A stretch of DNA of 64,000 nt from Streptomyces glomeratus (GTDB lineage: Bacteria > Actinomycetota > Actinomycetes > Streptomycetales > Streptomycetaceae): positions 250,501 to 314,500 of the forward strand of contig NZ_JAKEEB010000005.1 of the NCBI RefSeq assembly GCF_021462825.1, read 5' to 3'. Under the pieces are notes generated by a model, which searched no databases, had not been told where the DNA came from, and saw only the letters and a list, made by a program, of their open reading frames with translations. The translations under genes and the position numbers were made by a program. Positions 56,900 through 64,000 of the stretch are shown one piece after another; position 1 is the stretch's first letter, and every line of letters begins with the position of its first letter.

Positions 56900-57373
56900 G
56901 TGTTCACGAGCGTACTGATGATCGAGAAGGCCCTCACATCGGCCGATGTGGAGTTCGTGACGACCTTGCACGGTGAGGAGCCCGTCTCCTTCCACGTCCT
57001 GCTCCAGCCGCGCGGCGACCAGGCCGACCGCCTGCTGCGGGCCATCGACGACATCGCCCTCGGCGAGCTGGACGAGGCCGCGCACGAACGGGACACCCCG
57101 GAGGGCAAGGACGCCGCGGCCCTCGGAAAGCAGGCCCTGGAGGTGTCCCTGACCGCCCTGCGGGCGGCCGGCAGCGAGGCGGAGGGCCGCCTCATCGAGG
57201 AGCATCCGCTCGATGCGCTCAAGACACTGGTCGACGAGGTCGACGCGGACGAGGTGATCGTGCTGACCGACCCCCACTACGTGGAGGAGTTCTTCCACCG
57301 CGACTGGGCGTCCAGGGCCCGGCACAAGGTGGGCGTGCCGGTGCTGAAGCTGTTCTCGCACAGCAAGGCGTGA
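56900..57373 (+). CDS. Conserved UspA-like small protein
   Basis: A 157-residue soluble protein with alternating beta strands and helices and a closing DEVIVLTDPHYVEEFFHRD near 117 and HKVGVPVLKLFSH near 141, like a small Rossmann or universal-stress fold. In databases such proteins are sometimes mislabelled indole-3-glycerol phosphate synthase; no TrpC motif is present. GTG 56900 follows GGAGGAAGGGG. It lies 86 bp before murC on the same strand. Function unknown. Confidence 0.65.
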   Translation: MFTSVLMIEKALTSADVEFVTTLHGEEPVSFHVLLQPRGDQADRLLRAIDDIALGELDEAAHERDTPEGKDAAALGKQALEVSLTALRAAGSEAEGRLIEEHPLDALKTLVDEVDADEVIVLTDPHYVEEFFHRDWASRARHKVGVPVLKLFSHSKA

Positions 57374-57458
57374 GCAGCGCGGAAGGCCTGTCGCGCGCAC
57401 GATACGGCTAGGGTGGTGTGCCGCTCGACGTTCGCCGCACCACTCCAGGGAGACGCAC

Positions 57459-58847
57459 ATGGCCCCCGGCCTTCCTACCGCCATGGACCGACCGCACTTC
57501 ATCGGCATCGGCGGCGCCGGAATGTCGGGCATCGCCAAGATCCTCGCGCAGCGCGGCGCCAAGGTGGCGGGCAGCGACGCCAAGGAATCGGCGACCGCCG
57601 AGGCCCTGCGGGCGCTGGGCGTGACCGTGCACATCGGGCACGCCGCCGAGCACCTCGCCGACGACGCCAGCTGCGTCGTCGTCTCCTCCGCGATCCGGGC
57701 GGACAACCCCGAGCTGGCGCGCGCGGCGGAGCTGGGCATCCCCGTGGTGCACCGCTCGGACGCGCTCGCCCGCCTGATGGACGGCCTGCGCCCGATCGCC
57801 GTCGCCGGCACCCACGGCAAGACGACCACCACGTCGATGCTGGCGGTGTCCCTGACCGAGCTGGGCCTCGCCCCCTCGTACGCGATCGGCGGCGACCTGG
57901 ACGCCCCCGGCTCCAACGCCCTGCACGGCGAGGGCGAGATTTTCGTCGCCGAGGCCGACGAAAGCGACCGCAGCTTCCACAAGTACGCGCCCGAGGTCGC
58001 CATCGTCCTCAACGTCGAACTGGACCACCACGCGAACTACGCGTCCCTCGAGGAGATCTACGAGTCCTTCCGGACCTTCGCGGGCCGGATCGTCCCCGGC
58101 GGCACGCTGGTGGTCACGGCCGACCAGGAAGGCGCGCGTGAGCTGACGCGGCGGCTGGACGGCTCGGTGAAGACGGTGACGTACGGCGAGTCGGAGGACG
58201 CCGACGTCCGTATCCTCTCGGTCGTCCCGCAGGGCCTGAAGAGCCGGGTGACGGTGGACCTCGAGGGCACCGAGCTGACCTTCACGGTCTCCGTCCCGGG
58301 CCGCCACTACGCGCACAACGCGGTCGCGGCCCTGGCGGCGGGCGTGGCGCTGGGCGTCCCGGCGGCCGAGCTGGCCCCCGCCCTGGCCGCGTACACAGGG
58401 GTCAAGCGGCGCCTCCAGCTGAAGGGCGAGGAGGCCGGCGTCCAGGTCATCGACTCGTACGCGCACCATCCGACGGAGATGACCGCGGACCTGGAGGCGA
58501 TGCGGGCCGCCGCCGACGGCTCCCGCATCCTGGTCGTCTTCCAGCCCCACCTGTTCTCCCGCACCCAGGAGCTGGGCAAGGAGATGGGCCAGGCGCTGGC
58601 CCTCGCGGACGCCTCCGTGGTCCTGGACATCTACCCGGCCCGTGAGGACCCGATCCCGGGAGTGACGAGCGAGCTGATCATCGCGGCGGCCCGGGCGGCG
58701 GGCGCGGAGGTGCGGGCCGTCCACGACAAGGCCGAGGTCCCCGAGACCGTGGCGGGAATGGTGAAGCCGGGGGATCTGGTTCTCACCATGGGCGCGGGCG
58801 ACGTCACGGACCTCGGCCCGCGCATCCTGAACCGTCTGTCGAAGTAA
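57459..58847 (+). CDS. murC: UDP-N-acetylmuramate--L-alanine ligase
   Basis: A 462-residue ligase that adds L-alanine to UDP-MurNAc with ATP in peptidoglycan synthesis. The nucleotide motif FIGIGGAGMSGIAKIL is near residue 14, the ATP P-loop VAGTHGKTTTTSML near 112, DESDRSF near 166, and the Ala-site IDSYAHHPTEMTADL near 330. Full length. ATG 57459 follows CAGGGAG. It stands outside a division/cell-wall (dcw) cluster, as known in Streptomyces, with msrB 14 bp downstream. Confidence 0.95.
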   Translation: MAPGLPTAMDRPHFIGIGGAGMSGIAKILAQRGAKVAGSDAKESATAEALRALGVTVHIGHAAEHLADDASCVVVSSAIRADNPELARAAELGIPVVHRSDALARLMDGLRPIAVAGTHGKTTTTSMLAVSLTELGLAPSYAIGGDLDAPGSNALHGEGEIFVAEADESDRSFHKYAPEVAIVLNVELDHHANYASLEEIYESFRTFAGRIVPGGTLVVTADQEGARELTRRLDGSVKTVTYGESEDADVRILSVVPQGLKSRVTVDLEGTELTFTVSVPGRHYAHNAVAALAAGVALGVPAAELAPALAAYTGVKRRLQLKGEEAGVQVIDSYAHHPTEMTADLEAMRAAADGSRILVVFQPHLFSRTQELGKEMGQALALADASVVLDIYPAREDPIPGVTSELIIAAARAAGAEVRAVHDKAEVPETVAGMVKPGDLVLTMGAGDVTDLGPRILNRLSK

Positions 58848-58861
58848 GGGGCTGACACAGC

Positions 58862-59269
58862 ATGGCGTACGACGTGGAGAAGCCGGACGAGCAGTGGCGC
58901 GCGGAGCTGACTCCGGCCGAGTACGCGGTCCTGCGCCAGGCCGCGACGGAGCCCGCCTTCACGGGCGAGTACACCGACACCAAGACCAAGGGCGTCTACT
59001 CCTGCCGCGCCTGCGGCGCAGAACTCTTCACCTCCGGCACCAAGTTCGAGTCCCACTGCGGCTGGCCGTCCTTCTACGACCCGAAGGACAGCGACGCCGT
59101 GGAACTGGTGGAGGACCGCTCGCACGGGATGGTCCGCACCGAAGTGCGCTGCGCCCACTGCGGATCGCACCTCGGTCATGTCTTCGAGGGCGAGGGCTAT
59201 CCGACCCCGACGGACCAGCGGTACTGCATCAATTCCATCTCGCTGAGGCTGCTCCCGGACGAGGGCTGA
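58862..59269 (+). CDS. msrB: Peptide-methionine (R)-S-oxide reductase
   Basis: A 135-residue MsrB that repairs methionine R-sulfoxide. Two CxxC zinc sites are YSCRACGAELF (Cys 42 and 45) and RCAHCGSHLGH (Cys 95 and 98). The catalytic Cys is in QRYCINSISL near 120, with FESHCGWPSF near 58. It begins 14 bp after murC, so the two are co-transcribed; a functional link is not obvious. Confidence 0.95.
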   Translation: MAYDVEKPDEQWRAELTPAEYAVLRQAATEPAFTGEYTDTKTKGVYSCRACGAELFTSGTKFESHCGWPSFYDPKDSDAVELVEDRSHGMVRTEVRCAHCGSHLGHVFEGEGYPTPTDQRYCINSISLRLLPDEG

Positions 59270-59428
59270 CACCGGGCGACCCCGTGGGGCCGGGCGGGAG
59301 CTTCCCGCATCTGCGAGGGATGGATCCCGTCCGGTGCCGCAGGAGCCAGGGATATGCGGGGCTCGGGTGGGCGGATGCGTTTGTGCGGGGTTGCCGCGCG
59401 GGTACCGTTGCCACGGAGGTGGTGGCCC

Positions 59429-59911
59429 GTGAGCCGGTCCCGGACGCGGCCGGCCGCCGGCACCGGACCGGCGGCGGAGCTCGCACTGACCGGGGACCTC
59501 GCGCGTCCGGTCCGGCTGACCGTGCCGGACCTCGGCGCCTGGCCTCAGCACCGGGTGCGGGTCAGTTTCGAGTGCGCCACCGGCGGCGTACGGCACCACC
59601 GGTTCACCGGCCCGCTGCTGTACGACGTGCTGTCGGCCGCGGGGCCCGGCTTCGACCCCGCCCGCCGCAAGGACCGGCTGCGCTTCCTGATCGCCGTGAC
59701 CGGCGCGGACGGCCATCACGCCCTGTTGACCTGGGCCGAGATCGACCCGGACTTCGGTCGGGCGCCCGTGCTGCTCGCGGGCGGTGCCGACGACACCCCG
59801 CTCGACCGGTCCGGGCCCCAACTGGTGCTGCCCCAGGACCGCTGCGGGGCACGGTACGTCAGCGGCGTCCGCGCGATACGGGTGGACGGCACGTTCGGTC
59901 CGGGGGCCTGA
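59429..59911 (+). CDS. Small molybdopterin-domain protein (sulfite oxidase-like)
   Basis: A 160-residue protein holding one short oxidoreductase molybdopterin-binding domain. FECATGG near residue 47 supplies a Cys (49) where sulfite oxidases bind molybdenum, FTGPLLYDVLSAAG follows, and RCGARYVSGVRAIRV ends the domain. It lacks haem, dimerisation and membrane domains, and no signal peptide is seen. Activity as an independent oxidase is uncertain. GTG 59429 follows GGAGGT by about 8 nt; earlier in-frame starts have none. Confidence 0.7.
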   Translation: MSRSRTRPAAGTGPAAELALTGDLARPVRLTVPDLGAWPQHRVRVSFECATGGVRHHRFTGPLLYDVLSAAGPGFDPARRKDRLRFLIAVTGADGHHALLTWAEIDPDFGRAPVLLAGGADDTPLDRSGPQLVLPQDRCGARYVSGVRAIRVDGTFGPGA

Positions 59912-60064
59912 CGGCGACGCGCCCCGGCGGGGGCGGGCTCCCGACACGTGATGTCACCGGCTCAGTGCGGCAACACCCGCCGTCTAGACTCTCCCCGCAA
60001 CTGCCCGTGCGACATCGGCCGGGGACCGGGCCGCTCCTGCCACACCCGAAGGGTATTCGGCACT

Positions 60065-61195
60065 TTGATACGGATAGATTCAGTCACCAAGCGGTACCCG
60101 GACGGCACGGTGGCGGTCGACCGGCTGTCCTTGGAGATACCCGACCGCTCGATCACCGTCCTCGTGGGCCCTTCCGGCTGCGGCAAGACCACGACCCTTC
60201 GCATGATCAACCGGATGGTCGAGCCGAGCGAGGGAACGATCACCATCGACGGTGCCGACATCAGCCGGCAGCCGGTGAACTCGCTGCGCCGCTCGATGGG
60301 TTACGTCATCCAGAACGCCGGCCTCTTCCAGCACCGCACCATCGTCGACAACATCGCGACCGTGCCCCGGCTGCTCGGCTGGAGCAAGGACCGGGCCCGG
60401 GCACGCGCCCGGGAGTTGATGGAACGGGTCGGACTCGACGCCTCGCTGGCCAAGCGGTACCCGTACCAGCTCTCCGGCGGTCAGCAGCAGCGTGTCGGCG
60501 TGGCGCGGGCGCTCGCCGCGGACCCGCCGGTGCTGCTGATGGACGAGCCGTTCTCCGCCGTCGACCCGATCGTACGCAAGGGTCTCCAGGAGGAACTCCT
60601 CAGGATCCAGGACGAGTTGGGCAAGACCATCGTCTTCGTCACCCATGACATCGACGAGGCGATCCGGCTCGGCACGATGGTCGCCGTACTGCGCACCGGT
60701 GGCCGGCTGGCGCAGTACGCCCCGCCCGCCGAACTGCTCTCCTCCCCGGCCGACTCCTTCGTGGAGGACTTCCTCGGCACCGATCGGGGCATCCGGCGCC
60801 TGTCCTTCTTCACCTCCGAGACGCTGGAGCTGAAGAAGACACCGATCGTCGCCGTCGACTCCACCGCCGAACAGATCGCCTCCCGCACCGACCCGGACAC
60901 GCCGTACCTCCTCGTCACCGGCCTCGACGGAAGGCCGCTCGGCTGGAGCGAGCCGGAGGACCTGGTCGCCGGGGAGATCGAGACGGAGCGACTGCTGCCG
61001 TACGGAAGGCCGTTCGTCCACGGCAAGGACTCGTTGCGTGCCGCACTCGACGCTGCCGTGCTCTCGCCCACCGGCTGGGCCGTCGCCGTGGACGGTGACG
61101 GACAGGTGATCGGCGCCGTCTCGCAGCAGACCATCGGCGAGGCCATCCGCAGCGCCCACGCCGAGGGCCGCGACGACGCCAAGGTCGCCGGATGA
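60065..61195 (+). CDS. Osmoprotectant/betaine ABC transporter ATP-binding protein
   Basis: A 376-residue OpuCA/ProV-type ATPase. Walker A GPSGCGKTTT is near residue 36, Q-loop MGYVIQNAGLF near 79, signature LSGGQQQRV near 138, Walker B LLMDEPFSAVD near 158. A C-terminal CBS-like region (about 275-370) may sense ionic strength or nucleotides. TTG 60065 is taken as start with GAAGGG 11 nt upstream; no ATG or GTG fits. The stop overlaps the next start (ATGA). First gene of a four-gene uptake operon for glycine betaine, choline or related solutes. Confidence 0.87.
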   Translation: MIRIDSVTKRYPDGTVAVDRLSLEIPDRSITVLVGPSGCGKTTTLRMINRMVEPSEGTITIDGADISRQPVNSLRRSMGYVIQNAGLFQHRTIVDNIATVPRLLGWSKDRARARARELMERVGLDASLAKRYPYQLSGGQQQRVGVARALAADPPVLLMDEPFSAVDPIVRKGLQEELLRIQDELGKTIVFVTHDIDEAIRLGTMVAVLRTGGRLAQYAPPAELLSSPADSFVEDFLGTDRGIRRLSFFTSETLELKKTPIVAVDSTAEQIASRTDPDTPYLLVTGLDGRPLGWSEPEDLVAGEIETERLLPYGRPFVHGKDSLRAALDAAVLSPTGWAVAVDGDGQVIGAVSQQTIGEAIRSAHAEGRDDAKVAG

Positions 61196-61902
61196 CCGGG
61201 TTCTTCGACATCCCCAGCGACCTCCAGCACAGCTGGCTCGGCCTGATCGGACTGCACCTGCGGGAGGCCCTGCTGCCGGTGCTGGCCGGACTGGTCGCCG
61301 CCCTGCCGATCGCCCAGCTGTGCGCGCGGTTCCGCTGGCTGTACCCGCCGGTGCTCGGCGTGACGACCGTGCTGTATGCCGTCCCGTCGCTGGCGTTCTT
61401 CGTCGTCCTCATCGACTACACCGGCCAGACCGAACTCACGGTGATGATTCCGCTGGCCGTCTACAGCCTGGTCGTGCTGGTCCCGGCGATCGTCGACGGC
61501 GTCCGCTCGGTGTCGCAGGAGACCCTCGCCGCGGCCACCGCCATGGGCTTCGGGCCGCTGCGCCGTTACCTCCAGGTGCAGTTGCCGATCGCCGTGCCCG
61601 CCATCCTCGCCGGGCTGCGGGTGGCGACCGTCTCCAGCATCAGCCTGGTCAGCGTGGGCGCGCTGATCGGCAACCAGGGCGCGCTCGGCAACCTGCTGGC
61701 CGACGCGATGTTCTACCACCGGCCCGTGCTGGCGGTGAACTCCGTGGTGACGACGGCCGTCCTGGCGATTCTCGTGGACGCCCTGCTGGTGCTCGTCCGG
61801 TTGGTACTGACGCCCTGGATGCCGCCCGGCGCGCGCCCGAAGCGGAAGGCAGCAGCGCGGCCCGAACCGGCCGCCGTCGCGGGGGAGGAGGCGGCCCGGT
61901 GA
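61192..61902 (+). CDS. Osmoprotectant ABC transporter permease (OpuCB type)
   Basis: A 236-residue permease with five to six helices. The EAA-like loop TLAAATAMGFGPLRRYLQV near 110 contacts the ATPase, and LIGNQGALGNLLADAMFY near 160 is conserved in the OpuCB/ProW group. An Arg/Ala-rich tail ends it. It overlaps the genes on both sides by four bases (ATGA and GTGA), so the transporter is made stoichiometrically. Its partner permease is the next gene. Confidence 0.88.
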   Translation: MTGFFDIPSDLQHSWLGLIGLHLREALLPVLAGLVAALPIAQLCARFRWLYPPVLGVTTVLYAVPSLAFFVVLIDYTGQTELTVMIPLAVYSLVVLVPAIVDGVRSVSQETLAAATAMGFGPLRRYLQVQLPIAVPAILAGLRVATVSSISLVSVGALIGNQGALGNLLADAMFYHRPVLAVNSVVTTAVLAILVDALLVLVRLVLTPWMPPGARPKRKAAARPEPAAVAGEEAAR

Positions 61903-62567
61903 ACGTACTGAACTTCGTCAACGCCTTCTTCGGCGACAGCGCCCACTGGCACGGCTACGACGGTATCCCGCACCGCCTGCTCGAACACGTCCAGTACTCG
62001 CTCACCGCACTCGGCATCGCCGCCGCCATCGGACTGCCGGTGGGCCTGGTCACCGGCCACACCGGGCGCGGTGGCAATGCGCTGGCCCTCGTCGCGACCG
62101 CCGCCCGGGCACTGCCCAGTTTCGGGCTGCTGGTGCTGATGTTCGTGCTGCTCGGGCTCGGACTGCTGCCCGTGATGATCCCGCTGGTCGTCCTCGCCGT
62201 ACCGCCGATCCTGGTCACCACGTACGAGGCCGTGCGCTCCGTCGACCCGTCCCCGGTGGACGCTGCACGAGGCATGGGCATGACCGAGCCGAGGATCCTG
62301 CTGCGGGTGGAGGTCCCCGTCGCGCTCCCGCTGATTCTGAGCGGGCTGCGGTCGGCGGCCATCCAGATCGTGTCCACGGCCACCATCGCCGCGTACGTCA
62401 GTCTCGGCGGTCTCGGTCGGTACATCGTGGACGGCCTCTACCAGCGTGACTACGAGAAGGTCGTGGGCGGCGCCACGCTGGTGGCGGTTCTGGCGCTGGT
62501 GACGCTCACGGTGTTCTGGGCGGTGACCCGTGTCGCCGTGTCCCCGGGGGTGCGCAGGAGCGCCTGA
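61899..62567 (+). CDS. Osmoprotectant ABC transporter permease (OpuCD type)
   Basis: A 222-residue permease paralogous to the preceding one. The EAA-like loop DAARGMGMTEPRILLRVEV near 122 and ATIAAYVSLGGLGRYIVDGL near 165 are family features. Five to six helices can be traced. GTG 61899 overlaps the previous stop. The binding protein gene follows after 188 bp, a gap large enough for its own promoter; an AT-richer stretch lies near 62630-62690. Confidence 0.88.
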   Translation: MNVLNFVNAFFGDSAHWHGYDGIPHRLLEHVQYSLTALGIAAAIGLPVGLVTGHTGRGGNALALVATAARALPSFGLLVLMFVLLGLGLLPVMIPLVVLAVPPILVTTYEAVRSVDPSPVDAARGMGMTEPRILLRVEVPVALPLILSGLRSAAIQIVSTATIAAYVSLGGLGRYIVDGLYQRDYEKVVGGATLVAVLALVTLTVFWAVTRVAVSPGVRRSA

Positions 62568-62755
62568 CGGACGGCGCGGTCCCGATCCCGGGACCGCCAC
62601 CGTTCGTCAACGGGCCACGCACCGAGGCCAATCGGTGACCAGATGGGACTTGACTGACCCGGAACCGGCTGGATTGGATCAGTGAGTGCGGTGCTCGCAC
62701 CCCCGCACACAAGTGCCAGGTCCAGCCCCAACGCCCTCAGCCCGGAACGGGAATC

Positions 62756-63718
62756 GTGACTTCTACCGCGAACACCAGCACGTCCAGCAGGAGACTCCCC
62801 GGCGCGGCCGCCGTCGCCCTCGCCGCCACGGCGGCACTGCTCGCGGGGTGTTCCTCGTCCTCCGACAACAAGTCCGACAACCCGCTCTCGGGCGACAAGG
62901 CGAGCGGTGACACCGTCGTCGTCGGCTCCAACAACTTCGCCGAGAGCATCCTGCTCGCCGACATCTACGGCGAGGCCCTCAAGGCCAAGGGCATCAAGGT
63001 CGCCTACAAGCCCAACATCGGCACCCGCGAGACCACCTACGGCCTGCTCAAGAACGGCTCCGTCACGGTCCTTCCGGAGTACAACGGCGCCCTGCTGGCC
63101 TATCTCGACAAGAAGGCGGCCCCGAAGACGGTCGCCGCCACGACGGCCGCGATCAACGCCAAGCTCGACTCCAAGCTGACGCTGCTCGACCCCGCGCCAG
63201 CGCAGAACAAGGACTCGATCACCCTCAACGCGGCGACCGCGAAGAAGTACCACCTCACCGACAAGTCCAGCATCGCGGACCTCAAGGACGCCGCCAAGGA
63301 CCTGGTCATCGGCGCCTCGCCGGAGTTCCAGACCCGGCAGCAGGGCCTCGTGGGCCTGAAGTCCGTGTACAAACTGGAGTTCAAGTCCTTCAAGGCGCTC
63401 GACGCGGGCGGTCCGCTGACCCAGGCCGCGCTGCAGAAGAACACCGTGCAGGCCGCGGACATCTTCACCACGGACCCGACCATCGCCAAGGAGAAATTCG
63501 TCGTCCTGCAGGACACGGAGAACCTCTTCGGGTTCGAGAACGTGCAGCCGCTCGTATCCAGGTCGGGGCTGCCGCAGAAGGGCGTCGACGCGCTCAACGC
63601 GGTCTCGGCCAAGCTCGACGGCGCCGCCCTGCTCGACATGGACGGCCAGGTGCAGCTCGACGACAAGGACCCGCTCGACGTCGCCAAGGCCTGGCTGAAG
63701 TCGGTCGGCCTGGGCTGA
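62756..63718 (+). CDS. Osmoprotectant-binding lipoprotein (OpuAC family)
   Basis: A 320-residue glycine betaine/choline-type binding protein. The signal ends LLAGC with Cys28, then a Ser/Asp linker. The mature OpuAC domain starts VVVGSNNFAESILLADIYGEAL near 60, with TYGLLKNGSVTVLPEYNGALL near 97. It delivers substrate to the two permeases upstream. GTG 62756 is used with a weak AACGGGAA upstream. Which compatible solute it binds cannot be decided from sequence. Confidence 0.88.
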   Translation: MTSTANTSTSSRRLPGAAAVALAATAALLAGCSSSSDNKSDNPLSGDKASGDTVVVGSNNFAESILLADIYGEALKAKGIKVAYKPNIGTRETTYGLLKNGSVTVLPEYNGALLAYLDKKAAPKTVAATTAAINAKLDSKLTLLDPAPAQNKDSITLNAATAKKYHLTDKSSIADLKDAAKDLVIGASPEFQTRQQGLVGLKSVYKLEFKSFKALDAGGPLTQAALQKNTVQAADIFTTDPTIAKEKFVVLQDTENLFGFENVQPLVSRSGLPQKGVDALNAVSAKLDGAALLDMDGQVQLDDKDPLDVAKAWLKSVGLG

Positions 63719-64000
63719 CCCGCACGCCCGGCCCGAGCCAGTGTCCCGGCCACCCGGGGACACGGTCGCCCGCGTCCCGCCCCTGGCGGGGCGCGGGAGC
63801 ATACGCGGGACGGAAGGGGCGCCGGCTTCGGTGACCAGGCGGGCGAAAGGCGAAACCGCGGTGCCTCCGCCCGCCCGTGCTCCCTCCCCCCCGTCTCGCG
63901 GGGCCGTCCGCCCTCAGGCCGGGCGTCTTCGGTCTCCCGGCCGTTCCCGCCTCGGTCGGCGCGGCCCGCAGGAGCGCCCGGGCCGCGCCCGGAGACGGTC
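63719..64000 (+). terminator. Terminator region after the osmoprotectant operon
   Basis: GTGTCCC (63741-63747) and GGGACAC (63757-63763) form a 7-bp stem 23 bp after the stop, and a second GC-rich hairpin with stem GCCCC/GGGGC lies at 63779-63792. No gene is seen between 63719 and the window edge. Confidence 0.6.

Noticed and set aside
56900..57373. Label indole-3-glycerol phosphate synthase for this small protein
   Set aside because: No TIM-barrel length or TrpC motif; the common database label looks wrong.
57459..58847. murC as evidence for a division/cell-wall gene cluster here
   Set aside because: No other mur, fts or mra gene is next to it; murC stands alone in this region.

Overview
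The window is GC-rich, codon-biased DNA from a Streptomyces chromosome. The evidence is GTG and TTG starts, AGGAGG ribosome sites mixed with several probably leaderless genes, Tat and lipobox signals, and developmental genes such as whiI. From memory, the gene order resembles the S. coelicolor SCO6005-SCO6100 core region. I saw no tRNA, rRNA, CRISPR array, insertion sequence or prophage. Fifty-four protein genes are called; one, a GH92 mannosidase, is cut by the left edge.

1-12.9 kb is a sugar uptake and regulation island: a secreted GH92 alpha-mannosidase (minus strand), an NgcEFG-type N-acetylglucosamine/chitobiose transporter, the ROK-family regulator Rok7B7, a XylFGH xylose-type transporter, and dxs, which makes 1-deoxyxylulose 5-phosphate for isoprenoids. 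Both binding-protein genes are followed by two strong hairpins before their transporter genes. Candidate operators lie before the mannosidase, ngcE and xylF.

13-26.7 kb holds an amino-acid permease, an NYN nuclease-like protein, and then an apparent cell-surface glycopolymer locus. The locus has an LCP-type glycopolymer ligase, two free beta-propeller lectin-like proteins, a Stealth sugar-phosphate transferase, an unknown protein, a GT4-Stealth fusion of 957 residues, and an LmbE-type deacetylase carrying the same propeller at its C-terminus. This is the most distinctive set in the window.

26.8-35.5 kb has the beta-oxidation pair FadB/thiolase behind a perfect 18-bp palindrome, a repeat-bearing spacer containing a copied RNase D gene tail, the RNase D-like gene, whiI with a WhiG-type promoter, a DUF3000 gene, and hemE. 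35.6-44.1 kb holds a rhomboid protease, a CoA-disulfide-reductase-like enzyme, a DUF4349 lipoprotein, hemG-hemQ (coproporphyrin-dependent haem synthesis), a DUF4142 protein and a DUF692/MNIO enzyme with a fused C-terminal partner domain.

44.1-64 kb is mixed housekeeping: a secreted GH16-like protein, a divergent EamA exporter/LysR pair, Pth2-like hydrolase, small zinc-ribbon protein, polysaccharide deacetylase lipoprotein, PPK2, slipin, a SulP/beta-carbonic-anhydrase pair, ZapE-like ATPase, RibD-C reductase, murC-msrB, a small molybdopterin-domain protein, and an osmoprotectant ABC transporter (ATPase, two permeases, binding lipoprotein).
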